Positions 49,377 through 58,450 are shown, counted from the first letter of the stretch. The stretch: DNA of 64,000 bases from Silanimonas lenta DSM 16282 (GCF_000429065.1 NZ_KE386845.1:1-64000), one strand, 5' to 3'. Numbers and translations are program-made. The notes: generated from the sequence alone by a model not told the origin.

Positions 49377-50032
49377 GGCCGGGGGCCGTCCTGCGGCGGC
49401 ACGGGCACGCTGTAATCGACGGTGAACGCCGGTGCCGCATGGCGGCTGCGCGGCCAGGGCCGGCTCGGCGCGTCGATGGCCGGAAGCGGGGCGAGCTGCT
49501 CGGCCGTGGGCTGCGGGGCACGGGCGAGCAGGGGCGGTTCGGCCGCCGCCGGAGCCGGCAGCGGGCGCGATTCCGGACGCAGCGGCGTCGGGGTAGGCGC
49601 CGGCAGCGGGCGGGCCGCCGGCAGGGCGGCCGGAGCGGGAGCCTGGGCCACGAGCGGCGACGGAGCGGCAGGGACGGGCGACGAGCCTTCCGGCTCCGGC
49701 CAGGCCAGCACCAGGGCAAAGGCCGAGGCGGCGGCCGAGGCGATGAGGGGCCAGCGGCGGCGCGGCGCCGGGGCGATGTGGGCAGGGGGCTGCGCCGGCA
49801 GGGCCTCGGTCTCCAGCGCCCGGGCCACGCGGCCGGCCAGACCGGAAGACACCGGCGCCTGCGCCTGGCGGCGCAGGGCATCACCGATCGCCTGCCAGCG
49901 CCCGAGCTGGGCGCGCAGGGCGGCATCGCCATCCAGCCTTCGCTGCACGAATCGGCCGGCCTCGGGCGCGAGCGCGCCGTCGTGCCAGGCGCTCAACTGT
50001 TCGCGGAATTCGTCGGGGGCGGTGGTGCTCAT
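49373..50032 (-). CDS. rseA: Anti-sigma-E factor RseA
   Basis: A 219-aa single-pass protein. The cytoplasmic sigma-binding domain (residues 1-90, DEFREQLSAWHDGALAPEAG) precedes one membrane segment at about 94-110 (PLIASAAASAFALVLAW). The periplasmic part is extremely Pro/Ala-rich, ending in YSVPVPPQ. It holds RpoE inactive until cut by DegS/RseP-type proteases. It lies four bases after rpoE. No rseB gene follows. Confidence 0.85.
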   Translation of the reverse strand: MSTTAPDEFREQLSAWHDGALAPEAGRFVQRRLDGDAALRAQLGRWQAIGDALRRQAQAPVSSGLAGRVARALETEALPAQPPAHIAPAPRRRWPLIASAAASAFALVLAWPEPEGSSPVPAAPSPLVAQAPAPAALPAARPLPAPTPTPLRPESRPLPAPAAAEPPLLARAPQPTAEQLAPLPAIDAPSRPWPRSRHAAPAFTVDYSVPVPPQDGPRP

Positions 50033-50036
50033 GGCA

Positions 50037-50615
50037 TCAGGGGTCCAGCAAGGGGCGCAGTTGCGTGTCGATGGCCTCGCGGGCGCGGAAGATGCGCGAG
50101 CGCACGGTGCCGATCGGACAGCCCATGCGCTCGGCGATCTCCTCGTAGCTCAGGCCCTCCACTTCGCGCAGGGTGAGGGCCTCGCGCAGCTCGGGGGCGA
50201 GCCCGGCCACCGCCGCCAGCACCTGCTGCTCGATCTCGTTGCGCAGGGTTTCGTGCTCGGGGGTGTCGCCGTCGTGCAGGCGCTCGGCCTCGCGCACGGC
50301 CGCCACCTCCTCGTCGTCGATGTCGAGGGCGGCGGGCTGGCGGCCCAGCGAGACGAGATGGTTCTTGGCGGTGTTCACGGCGATGCGGTAGAGCCAGGTG
50401 TAGAACTGGGCCTCGCCGCGGAACTGCGGCAGGGCGCGCCAGGCACGGACGAAGGCCTCCTGCACCACGTCCTCGGCCTCGGCTGGATCGCGGACGTGCC
50501 GCCGCACCAGGGCGGCGATGCGGTACTGGTACTTCCTGACGAGCAGATCGAAGGCATTCCGGTCACCGGCCTGGACGCGCCTGACGAGTTCGTGGTCGTT
50601 GTGGTCCGTGCCCAT
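50037..50615 (-). CDS. rpoE: ECF sigma factor RpoE (sigma-E)
   Basis: A 192-aa ECF sigma factor. Region 2 has DLLVRKYQYRIAALV, DVVQEAFVRAWRALPQF and TWLYRIAVNTAKNHLV; region 4 has LREALTLREVEGLSYEEIAE and GTVRSRIFRARE. The ATG at 50615 gives the usual N-terminus GTDHNDHELVRRVQAGD; in-frame starts at 50636 and 50747 only add promoter-region sequence. It directs the envelope-stress response and heads the operon rseA-rseC-degP. Confidence 0.95.
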   Translation of the reverse strand: MGTDHNDHELVRRVQAGDRNAFDLLVRKYQYRIAALVRRHVRDPAEAEDVVQEAFVRAWRALPQFRGEAQFYTWLYRIAVNTAKNHLVSLGRQPAALDIDDEEVAAVREAERLHDGDTPEHETLRNEIEQQVLAAVAGLAPELREALTLREVEGLSYEEIAERMGCPIGTVRSRIFRAREAIDTQLRPLLDP

Positions 50616-50672
50616 CCCGGGCCTGCTCCTGCGCATGGGGCGCCGGCGCGGGGCCGCGGGAGGACGCGGACC

Positions 50673-50700
50673 TGTGACCGGCGGCGAGTGGGAAAGTTCC
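50673..50700 (-). promoter_or_regulatory. Sigma-E-type promoter of rpoE
   Basis: On the minus strand GGAACTT (50700-50694) is followed after 15 bases by GTCACA (50678-50673), against a sigma-E consensus of GGAACTT-N15/16-GTCTAA. It ends 57 bases before the rpoE ATG. The -35 is perfect and the -10 is four of six, so autoregulation by RpoE is likely. Confidence 0.65.
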
Positions 50701-50707
50701 CGGCGAT

Positions 50708-50737
50708 TTGACCGCGGGAAAGTACAGCCCGGATGAT
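50708..50737 (+). promoter_or_regulatory. Candidate promoter of the FadB/FadJ-type gene
   Basis: TTGACC (50708-50713), an 18-base spacer and GATGAT (50732-50737) lie upstream of the ATG at 50776. Four of six -10 positions match the consensus. Confidence 0.35.
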
Positions 50738-50775
50738 ACCGGCCCATCCGCCCTACCCGCCCGTACGGTCACCGC

Positions 50776-52806
50776 ATGTTCGAAGGTCTCCGCCTGCAAC
50801 ACTGGCGCACGGAAGTGCGCGCCGACGGCATCGTCGTCCTCACCCTCGACCGCGCCGACCAGAGCGTCAATGCGCTCTCCCGCGGCGTGCTGGACGAACT
50901 CGGCCAGCTGGTCGAACGCCTGGCCATCGAGAAACCGAAGGGCGCGGTGTTCTGCTCCGGCAAGGCCGCCGGCTTCATTCCCGGGGCCGACATCAAGGGC
51001 TTCGAGGAAATCGATGCCAGGGGCCAGATCTTCGACTGGATCCGCTCCGGCCAGCTGCTGTTCGACCGCATCGCCCGCCTGCCCTTCCCCACCGTGGCGG
51101 CGATCCACGGCCACTGCATGGGCGGCGGCACCGAACTGGCCCTGGCCTGCCGCTACCGCGTGGCGAGCAGCGCCGAGAACACCCGTATCGGCCTGCCCGA
51201 GGTGAAGCTCGGCATCTACCCCGGCTGGGGCGGCAGCGTGCGCGCCCCGCGCCTGCTCGGCGCCCCGGCGGCCATGGACCTGATGCTCACCGGCCGCGCC
51301 CTGCGCGCCAGCCAGGCCCGGGCGATCGGGCTCATCGACCGGGTGGTCGAAGGCCCGGTGCTGCTGGATGCCGCCATCGAGCTGGCGAAGAAAGGCATGC
51401 AACGCCCGTTGAAGCAGCGCCTCACCGCCTGGGCCAGCAACACCTGGCCGGCGCGGCAGGTACTGGCCAACATGATGGTGAAGCAGGTGGCGCGCAAGGC
51501 CCGCAAGGAGCACTACCCCGCGCCCTACGCCCTGATCGAGACCTGGCGCCGCACCGGCGTGGGGAATGTCTCCCGCGCCCTGCTGGCCGAGGCGAAGGCG
51601 GTCTCGAAGCTCGCCAGCGGCCCGACGGCCCGCAACCTCGTGCGCGTGTTCCTGCTGATGGAGCGCCTGAAGGGCCTGGGCGGCAAGGACCATGGCATCC
51701 AGCACGTGCACGTGATCGGTGCCGGCGTGATGGGCGGCGACATCGCCGCCTGGGCCGCCTTCCGCGGCTTTACCGTGACCCTGCAGGACCGCGAGATGAG
51801 GTTCATCGAGCCGGCCCTGAAGCGCGCCGACGAGTTCTACGCCAAGAAGATCAAGGACGAAGCGAAGCGCGCCGAGACCCGCGCCCGCCTGCAGGCGGAC
51901 GTGGAGGGAGCCGGCGTGGCCAAGGCCGACCTCGTCATCGAGGCCATCTTCGAGGATGCCGAGGCCAAGCAGGCGCTGTTCAGGAAGGCGGAGGAATCCC
52001 TGAAGCCGGGCGCCATCCTCGCCACCAACACCAGCTCGATCGCGCTGGAAGTGCTGCGCGAGGGCCGCACCGATGCCTCCCGCTTCGCCGGCCTGCACTT
52101 CTTCAACCCGGTGGCCCTGATGCCGCTGGTCGAGATCGTCCAGCACGACCGCCTGGATGCCGAGACCACGCGCCGCCTGGCGGCCTTCTGCAAGGCCATC
52201 GACAAGCTGCCGGTGCCGGTGGCCGGCACGCCGGGCTTCCTCGTCAACCGCATCCTCGCCCCCTACATGCAGGAGGCCATCCTGCTGTTCAAGGAGGGCG
52301 TGCCGGGCGCGGTGATCGACAAGGCGGCACTGAAGTTCGGCATGCCGATGGGCCCGATCGAACTGGTCGATACCGTGGGCCTCGACGTGGCCGCGAGCGT
52401 CGGGAAGATCATGGCCGCTTTCCATGGCCAGCCGCTGCCCGAAGGCCTGACGGTCGAGGAGGGCAAGCGCGGCAAGAAGGACGGCCAGGGCCTCTACAAG
52501 TGGGAGAACGGCAAGCCGGTGAAGCCCGAGGTGCCGGCCGGCTACACGCCGCCGGAAGACCTCGAGGACCGGTTGATCCTGCCGCTCGTCAACGAGGCCG
52601 TGAGCTGCCTTGCCGACGGCACCGTGGCCGATGCCGACCTGCTCGACGCCGGGGTGATCTTCGGCACCGGCTTCGCCCCCTTCCGCGGCGGCCCGATCGC
52701 CCATGCCCGCGCCGAAGGTCCGGCCAGGCTCAAGGCCCGGCTCGAACAGCTCGCCGCCGTGCACGGCCCCCGGTTCACGCCCCGCCCCGGATGGGAGACC
52801 CTGTGA
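50776..52806 (+). CDS. FadB/FadJ-type enoyl-CoA hydratase/3-hydroxyacyl-CoA dehydrogenase
   Basis: A 676-aa bifunctional beta-oxidation enzyme. The N-terminal crotonase domain has VIVLTLDRADQSVNALS, FIPGADIKGFEEI and the HGHCMGGGTELALACRYRVA-type oxyanion loop; the glutamates of the hydratase site appear in RIGLPEVKLGIYPGWGG. The dehydrogenase part has the NAD-binding GAGVMGGDIAAW and the catalytic His in FAGLHFFNPVALMPLVEIV. It is shorter than E. coli FadB (about 715-730). Its stop overlaps the potF start (TGATG), which is unusual for a fatty-acid gene. Confidence 0.88.
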   Translation: MFEGLRLQHWRTEVRADGIVVLTLDRADQSVNALSRGVLDELGQLVERLAIEKPKGAVFCSGKAAGFIPGADIKGFEEIDARGQIFDWIRSGQLLFDRIARLPFPTVAAIHGHCMGGGTELALACRYRVASSAENTRIGLPEVKLGIYPGWGGSVRAPRLLGAPAAMDLMLTGRALRASQARAIGLIDRVVEGPVLLDAAIELAKKGMQRPLKQRLTAWASNTWPARQVLANMMVKQVARKARKEHYPAPYALIETWRRTGVGNVSRALLAEAKAVSKLASGPTARNLVRVFLLMERLKGLGGKDHGIQHVHVIGAGVMGGDIAAWAAFRGFTVTLQDREMRFIEPALKRADEFYAKKIKDEAKRAETRARLQADVEGAGVAKADLVIEAIFEDAEAKQALFRKAEESLKPGAILATNTSSIALEVLREGRTDASRFAGLHFFNPVALMPLVEIVQHDRLDAETTRRLAAFCKAIDKLPVPVAGTPGFLVNRILAPYMQEAILLFKEGVPGAVIDKAALKFGMPMGPIELVDTVGLDVAASVGKIMAAFHGQPLPEGLTVEEGKRGKKDGQGLYKWENGKPVKPEVPAGYTPPEDLEDRLILPLVNEAVSCLADGTVADADLLDAGVIFGTGFAPFRGGPIAHARAEGPARLKARLEQLAAVHGPRFTPRPGWETL

Positions 52807-53933
52807 TGCGCCTCGCCACGCTCGCTGCCACCCTCACCGCCGCCCTGCTCCTCGCCGCCTGCGGCGGCCAGGGCTCCGACGATGCCGCCAAGCCCGACGG
52901 CCCCAGGCAGCGCCGGGTCAACGTCTACAACTGGTCCGACTACATCACCCCGGAAACGCTGCAGCGCTTCACCCGCGAGACCGGCATCGAGGTGGTGTAC
53001 GACGTCTACGCCGACAACGAGACCCTGGACGCCAAGCTGGTGGCGCGCAACAGCGGCTATGACGTGGTCTTCCCCTCGGCCCCCTTCGCCCAGAAGCACA
53101 TCGCCAACGGCCTCTACGCCCCGCTGGACAAGGCCCTGCTGCCGAACCTGGTGAACCTCGACCCGGCCCTGGCTGGCGGCGTCGCCGCTGCCGACCCGGA
53201 GGGCCGCTTCATCGTGCCCTACATGTGGGGCACCACCGCCATCGGCTACAACGTGGCCAAGGTGCGCGAGGCCCTCGGCGAGGAGGCCGAGCTCGACACC
53301 TGGGGCCTGCTCTTCGACCCCGCCACCAGCGCAAAACTGGCGAAGTGCGGCATCGCCGTGCTCGACGACCAGCAGGAGGCCTTCTCCGCCGCCCTGTTCT
53401 GGAAGGGCATGGACCCGAACGGCATGGGCAATGGCGAGATCGACGTGGTGCGCGCGGTGTACGCCCCGGTGCGCCAGCACATCCGCTACTTCAACTCCAG
53501 CCGCTACATCGACGATCTTGCCAATGGCGAGATCTGCGTGGCCATGGGCTACAACGGCGACGTGCTGCAGGCCCGCGACCGTGCCGAGGAAGCCGGCACC
53601 GGGGTGGAGATCGGCTATGTCATCCCGCGCGAAGGCGCGATCCGCTGGTTCGACGTGATGGCCATCCCGGCCGATGCCCCGAACAAGGCCGAGGCCCATG
53701 CCTTCATCGACTTCCTGCTGCGCCCCGACGTGATCGCCCCGATCAGCGAGTTCGTCTCCTACGCCTCGGCCAACCTGCCGGCGAAGGACCTCGTCGACCC
53801 CGGGCTGCGCGCCGACCCCGCCGTGTACCCGCCGGAGGAGGTGATGGGCAAGCTGGTGGACACCAAGAAACTGCCGCTGGAGGAGAACGACGCCCGCCAG
53901 CGCGCCTGGGCCGACATCAAGCGCGGCGGCTGA
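52806..53933 (+). CDS. potF: Polyamine ABC transporter, substrate-binding lipoprotein
   Basis: A 375-aa PotD/PotF-type protein. A short signal peptide ends in lipobox LLLAACGG. The mature N-terminus RRVNVYNWSDYITPETLQRF is the family hallmark, with later YMWGTTAIGYN and GYNGDVLQA. It delivers putrescine or spermidine to the PotH-PotI-PotG importer. The lipid anchor is unusual for enteric PotF, which is free in the periplasm. Seven bases separate it from potG. Confidence 0.92.
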   Translation: MRLATLAATLTAALLLAACGGQGSDDAAKPDGPRQRRVNVYNWSDYITPETLQRFTRETGIEVVYDVYADNETLDAKLVARNSGYDVVFPSAPFAQKHIANGLYAPLDKALLPNLVNLDPALAGGVAAADPEGRFIVPYMWGTTAIGYNVAKVREALGEEAELDTWGLLFDPATSAKLAKCGIAVLDDQQEAFSAALFWKGMDPNGMGNGEIDVVRAVYAPVRQHIRYFNSSRYIDDLANGEICVAMGYNGDVLQARDRAEEAGTGVEIGYVIPREGAIRWFDVMAIPADAPNKAEAHAFIDFLLRPDVIAPISEFVSYASANLPAKDLVDPGLRADPAVYPPEEVMGKLVDTKKLPLEENDARQRAWADIKRGG

Positions 53934-53939
53934 AGCGAG

Positions 53940-55082
53940 ATGAGCACGCCGGCCCGCCGCGCGGCCGCCATCGATCCCTGGCAGGACCCGAAGGCCGAAC
54001 CACTGCTGCGGATCGAGGGTGTCACCAAGACCTTCGGCAAGACCTATGCCGTGGACGATGTCTTCCTCGACATCTACCGCGGCGAGTTCTTCTCCCTGCT
54101 CGGCGGCTCGGGCTGTGGCAAGAGCACCCTGCTGCGGATCCTCGGCGGCTTCGAGGTGCCCGACAAGGGCCGGGTGCTGATCGACGGCATCGACATGACC
54201 CGGGTGCCGCCCTACGAGCGCCCGGTGAACATGATGTTCCAGAGCTATGCGCTGTTCCCCCACATGACGGTGGAGCAGAACATCGCCTTCGGCCTGAAGC
54301 AGGACCGGCGCCCGGCCAGCGAGATCGGCGACCGGGTAGCGGCCATGCTCGACCTGGTGAAGATGGGGCAGTACGGCCGGCGCAAGCCCGACCAGCTCTC
54401 CGGCGGCCAGCGCCAGCGCGTGGCCCTGGCGCGCGCACTGGCAAAGCAGCCCAAGCTGCTGCTGCTCGACGAACCGCTGGGCGCGCTCGACAAGAAGCTG
54501 CGCGAGCACACCCAGTTCGAGCTGGTGAACATCCAGGAGCGCACCGGCACCACCTTCGTCATGGTCACCCACGACCAGGAGGAGGCGATGACCATGAGCA
54601 GCCGGGTGGCGGTGATGGACGCCGGCCGCATCCTCCAGGTCTCGACCCCGGCCAACCTCTACGAGTACCCGCACTCGAAGTTCGTGGCCGAGTTCATCGG
54701 CGCGGTGAACATGCTGCGCGGCACCGTGCTGGAACAGCAGGAGGAACGCGTGCTGGTGCACTGCCATGACCTCGACTTCGATACCTGGGCGCGCTACGCC
54801 GAGCCCATCCCGGTGGGCACCGACGTGGACGTGGCGATCCGCCCGGAGAAGATCGACGTGGCCGAGGCCGAGCCTTCGGGCGTGGACAACGTGGTGCGTG
54901 GCCGGGTGGTGGAGATCGCCTACCTCGGCGACGTATCGATCTACCACGTGCAGACCGACGACGGCTTCGTGCTGCGGGTGCAGGAAACGCATGCCGCCCG
55001 CAGCGCCGACCCGCACTACAACTGGGGCGACGTGCTCTACCTCGTCTGGCACGCCCGCGACGCCATCGTGCTCACCGCCTGA
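53940..55082 (+). CDS. potG: Polyamine ABC transporter ATPase
   Basis: A 380-aa ATPase. Walker A GGSGCGKSTLL, signature LSGGQRQRVALARALA, Walker B LLLLDEPLGALD and H-loop VTHDQEEAM are complete. A C-terminal TOBE domain (YAEPIPVGTDVDVAIRPEKI) may provide regulation. It overlaps nothing but lies two bases before potH, so the four pot genes are one operon. Confidence 0.94.
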   Translation: MSTPARRAAAIDPWQDPKAEPLLRIEGVTKTFGKTYAVDDVFLDIYRGEFFSLLGGSGCGKSTLLRILGGFEVPDKGRVLIDGIDMTRVPPYERPVNMMFQSYALFPHMTVEQNIAFGLKQDRRPASEIGDRVAAMLDLVKMGQYGRRKPDQLSGGQRQRVALARALAKQPKLLLLDEPLGALDKKLREHTQFELVNIQERTGTTFVMVTHDQEEAMTMSSRVAVMDAGRILQVSTPANLYEYPHSKFVAEFIGAVNMLRGTVLEQQEERVLVHCHDLDFDTWARYAEPIPVGTDVDVAIRPEKIDVAEAEPSGVDNVVRGRVVEIAYLGDVSIYHVQTDDGFVLRVQETHAARSADPHYNWGDVLYLVWHARDAIVLTA

Positions 55083-55084
55083 GC

Positions 55085-56077
55085 ATGCAGCGCGGGGCTG
55101 CCAATGCCGGCTGGTGGGACCTCTGGTACCAGGTGGTGCTGGGCCTGTTCCGGCAGATCGGCGCCCTCGGGCGCGAGCTGCGCGGCAGCCGCGGCCGCTA
55201 CCTCGTCATCGCCGTGCCGATGCTCTGGCTGCTGGCCTTCTTCCTCGCCCCGCTGCTGGTGGTGCTGAAGATCAGCCTGTCCCAGCGCACCGGCGGGGCC
55301 CCGCCCTACTCCGACCTCGTGGCCTTCGGCGGCGATGGCCTGGTGCAGATCACCCTGAGCTTCGCCGGCTATGCCCGCCTGCTCACCGACCCGATCTACA
55401 TCGAGAGCTACATCAACTCGCTGCAGTTCGCCTCGGTCTCCACCCTCGCCTGCCTGGTGCTTGGCTACCCCATCGCCTACGGCATCGCCCGCGCCAGTCC
55501 GGGCTGGCGACTGTTCCTGCTGATGCTGGTGGTCCTGCCGTTCTGGACCAGCTCGCTGCTGCGCACCTATGCCCTCACCGGCCTGCTGCGCGACAACGGC
55601 CTCGTCAACCAGGCCCTGCTGGCGCTCGGCCTCGTCGATGCCCCGGTGCGGCTGATCGACACCCCGTTCGCGGTGTACCTCGGCATCACCTACAACTACC
55701 TGCCCTTCATGGTGCTGCCGCTGGTGGCCAACCTGATGCGGCTCGACTTCACCCTGCTGCAGGCCGCCGCCGACCTCGGCGCCCGCCCCTGGCGCGCCTT
55801 CCTCTCGGTCACCCTGCCGCTCTCGCTGCCCGGCATCCTTGCCGGCTCGCTGCTGGTGCTGATCCCGGCGGTGGGGGAATACGTCATCCCGGCCCTGCTC
55901 GGCGGCCCGGGCTCGCTCTCCATCGGCCAGCGCATCTGGGAAGACTTCTTCAACGCCCGCCACTACCCGCTGGCAGCGGCGGTGGCCATGGCCATGCTGG
56001 TGCTGATCGTGGTGCCGATGCTGCTGTTCGAATCGGTGCAGGAACGCCGGGCCCGCCGGGAGGCGGAACGCGCGTGA
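55085..56077 (+). CDS. potH: Polyamine ABC transporter permease PotH
   Basis: A 330-aa inner-membrane permease with about six membrane segments. The N-terminal extension before the first segment is longer than usual. The EAA loop reads LLQAAADLGARPWRAFLSVTLPLS, which docks with PotG. Its stop overlaps the potI GTG start (GTGA). Confidence 0.93.
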   Translation: MQRGAANAGWWDLWYQVVLGLFRQIGALGRELRGSRGRYLVIAVPMLWLLAFFLAPLLVVLKISLSQRTGGAPPYSDLVAFGGDGLVQITLSFAGYARLLTDPIYIESYINSLQFASVSTLACLVLGYPIAYGIARASPGWRLFLLMLVVLPFWTSSLLRTYALTGLLRDNGLVNQALLALGLVDAPVRLIDTPFAVYLGITYNYLPFMVLPLVANLMRLDFTLLQAAADLGARPWRAFLSVTLPLSLPGILAGSLLVLIPAVGEYVIPALLGGPGSLSIGQRIWEDFFNARHYPLAAAVAMAMLVLIVVPMLLFESVQERRARREAERA

Positions 56078-56886
56078 GCGAGCGCCGCCCCTTCCTGCTC
56101 TATACCGCGATGGCGTTCGGCTACGCCTTCCTCTACCTGCCGATCGCCAGCGTGGTGCTGTTCTCCTTCAACGAGTCGCGCTCGGTGAGCCTGTGGAAGG
56201 GTTTCTCCCTGCAGTGGTACGGGCGCCTGTTCGAGAACCAGGCGGTGATCGACGCCGCCCTGCTCTCGCTGCTGATCGCCGCCATGGCCTCGACGCTCGC
56301 CGTGGTGATCGGCACGATGGCCGCGCTCGCCCTCTCGCGCTTCGGGCGCTTCAGGGGCCGGGGCCTGCTCTCGCTGATGAGCTCGGCGCCGCTGGTGATG
56401 CCGGACGTGATGCTCGGCATCAGCGCCCTCTTTCTGTTCATCACCCTGCAGCAGCTGGTCGGCTGGCCGCAGGGCCGGGGCATCGACACCATCACCATCG
56501 CCCATGTGACGCTGTGCGTCTGCTATGTCACGGTGGTGGTGCGCTCGCGCCTGGTGCAGACCGACCACAGCCTCGAGGAAGCGGCGATGGACCTCGGGGC
56601 GCGGCCGTGGAAAGTGTTCTTCCTCGTCACCCTGCCGCTGATCTGGCCGGCCCTGCTGGCCGGCTGGCTGCTCGCCTTCACGCTCTCGCTCGACGACGTG
56701 GTGATCGCCAGCTTCACCTCGGGGCCGGGCAGCAGCACCCTGCCGGTGCTCATCCTCTCCAAGGTGCGCTTCGGCGTGACGCCGGAGATCAACGCACTGG
56801 CCACGATCATCATCGTGGCGGTCTGCCTCGGCATCAGCCTCGCGGGCTGGATGCTGCACCGGGGCAACCGTCAGGCAGGGGCCTGA
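56074..56886 (+). CDS. potI: Polyamine ABC transporter permease PotI
   Basis: A 270-aa permease with six membrane segments and the EAA loop SLEEAAMDLGARPWKVFFLV. The GTG at 56074 overlaps the potH stop; the frame before it is occupied by the other gene's sequence and is unlikely to be translated. With PotH it forms the membrane channel of the importer. Confidence 0.93.
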   Translation: MSERRPFLLYTAMAFGYAFLYLPIASVVLFSFNESRSVSLWKGFSLQWYGRLFENQAVIDAALLSLLIAAMASTLAVVIGTMAALALSRFGRFRGRGLLSLMSSAPLVMPDVMLGISALFLFITLQQLVGWPQGRGIDTITIAHVTLCVCYVTVVVRSRLVQTDHSLEEAAMDLGARPWKVFFLVTLPLIWPALLAGWLLAFTLSLDDVVIASFTSGPGSSTLPVLILSKVRFGVTPEINALATIIIVAVCLGISLAGWMLHRGNRQAGA

Positions 56887-56911
56887 AACCCTGCTGCCCG
56901 CATGCGCAGGC

Positions 56912-56925
56912 TGCATACGTATTCA
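56912..56925. promoter_or_regulatory. LacI-family-like operator upstream of the amylase gene
   Basis: TGCATACGTATTCA is a near-palindrome with a central CG, the pattern typical of LacI-family repressor sites. It matches in six of seven arm positions. It lies about 83 bases before the amylase ATG and just after potI. Regulation by a maltose-type repressor is inferred from the downstream gene. Confidence 0.4.
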
Positions 56926-56942
56926 TGACGGAGGCGAGGCAT

Positions 56943-56958
56943 TAGAGCCTAGGCTCTA
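56943..56958. promoter_or_regulatory. 16-bp perfect palindrome upstream of the amylase gene
   Basis: TAGAGCCTAGGCTCTA is fully self-complementary and lies 49 bases before the amylase ATG. It could be a second operator. It is not followed by a T-run, so it is unlikely to be a terminator of the pot operon. Confidence 0.45.
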
Positions 56959-57007
56959 GACCGGGCATGGTCCTGCCCGTCCGCGAACGCCACTCCGGAG
57001 CCCCCCG

Positions 57008-58432
57008 ATGTCCTCCCGCCCTCTCCCCCCGACCCGGGCGCTGCGTGCCCCGTTCCGCGCCCTCGCCGTTCTGGCCCTCGCCCTGCTCGGCGCACCGGCC
57101 GCCCGGGCCGATGTCATCCTCCATGCCTTCAACTGGCGGTATGCCGACGTGCAGGCACGCGCCGACCAGATCCGCGATGCCGGCTACCGCATCGTGCTGG
57201 TCTCCCCGGCCTACAGGAGCGAGGGCAATGCCTGGTGGGCGCGCTACCAGCCCCAGGACCTCCGGCTGATCCACAATCCGCTCGGCGATACCACGGCCTT
57301 CCGCAGCATGGTCGCGGCCCTGCAGCAGCGCGGCATCCGCGTCTATGCCGATGTGGTGATGAACCACATGGCGAACGAGGCCTTCCGGCGCAGCGACCTT
57401 GATTACCCCGGCAGCGCCGTGCTCGCGGTGTACGCAGGCAACCCGGCCTACTACAACGGCCTGCGCCTGTTCGGCGACCTGCGCTACAACTTCCTGTCGG
57501 CAGCCGACTTCGGCCCGGCGCGCTGCATCCTCGATTACGGGAATGTCTTCGAGGTGCAGAACTACCGCCTTTGCGGCGGCAGTGGCGATGCCGGGCTGCC
57601 CGACCTCGTGGGCAATGCCTGGGTTGTCTCCCAGCAGCAGCAGTACCTGCAGGCACTGAAGGCCATGGGCGTGAAGGGTTTCCGCATCGATGCCGCCAAG
57701 CACATGCCGGCGGGCCACATCAATGCCGTGCTGACGCCGGCGATCAAGTCCGGCATGCATGTGTTCGGTGAGGTCATCACGGGCGGTGGCGCCGGCAATG
57801 CCGAATACGACCGCTTCCTCGCCCCCTATCTCCGCGATACCGACCACGGCGCCTACGATTTCCCGCTGCACAACCAGCTGCGCAGCGCCTTCGGATTCGG
57901 CGGGCGGATGACCCAGCTCGTCGATCCGCTCGCCTTCGGCCAGGCCCTGCCGCCCTCGCGGGCGATCACGTTCACGGTCACGCACGACATTCCGAACAAT
58001 GCCGGCTTCCGCCATCTCATCATGGATCCGACGGACGAGACGCTGGCCTACGCCTACCTCCTCGGCCGGGACGGCGGCGTGCCCATGCTGTACTCGGACA
58101 ACAACGAAAGCGGCGACAACCGCTGGGTGAATGCCTGGAACCGGGCCGACCTGAAGGCGATGGTGCGCTTCCACAATGCCGTGCAGGGAAGCGACCAGCA
58201 GGTACTGTCGGCGGGCGACTGCCACCTGATCTTCCGGCGCGGCAACCGCGGCATCGTCGCCATCAACAAGTGCGGGAACTCGGTATCGGTCCCGGTCGGC
58301 ATGAGCAACAGCGTGCTGTGGTGGAACACGGATTACCGCGACGTGCTCGACGGCACCAGCGTGGTGCGCATCAGCAGCAGCACCTACACCTTCAACCTGC
58401 CACCGCGCCGGGCGCGGATGTGGCTGCGCTGA
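57008..58432 (+). CDS. Secreted alpha-amylase (GH13)
   Basis: A 474-aa glycoside hydrolase. A signal peptide ends in GAPAARAD. The catalytic barrel has VYADVVMNHM, the nucleophile Asp in GVKGFRIDAAKH, the acid Glu in HVFGEVITGG and the third Asp in FTVTHDIPNN. The C-terminal beta domain ends in FNLPPRRARMWLR. It would cut starch or glycogen outside the cell. The ATG at 57008 has GGAG eight bases before it. Two operator-like palindromes stand upstream. Confidence 0.92.
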   Translation: MSSRPLPPTRALRAPFRALAVLALALLGAPAARADVILHAFNWRYADVQARADQIRDAGYRIVLVSPAYRSEGNAWWARYQPQDLRLIHNPLGDTTAFRSMVAALQQRGIRVYADVVMNHMANEAFRRSDLDYPGSAVLAVYAGNPAYYNGLRLFGDLRYNFLSAADFGPARCILDYGNVFEVQNYRLCGGSGDAGLPDLVGNAWVVSQQQQYLQALKAMGVKGFRIDAAKHMPAGHINAVLTPAIKSGMHVFGEVITGGGAGNAEYDRFLAPYLRDTDHGAYDFPLHNQLRSAFGFGGRMTQLVDPLAFGQALPPSRAITFTVTHDIPNNAGFRHLIMDPTDETLAYAYLLGRDGGVPMLYSDNNESGDNRWVNAWNRADLKAMVRFHNAVQGSDQQVLSAGDCHLIFRRGNRGIVAINKCGNSVSVPVGMSNSVLWWNTDYRDVLDGTSVVRISSSTYTFNLPPRRARMWLR

Positions 58433-58450
58433 AGCGCCGGCCGCCGCCGC

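Noticed and set aside
52542-55052. 836-codon minus-strand open frame across potF and potG
   Set aside because: His/Val/Gly-rich antisense frame typical of high-GC genes; the plus-strand pot genes carry all expected motifs.
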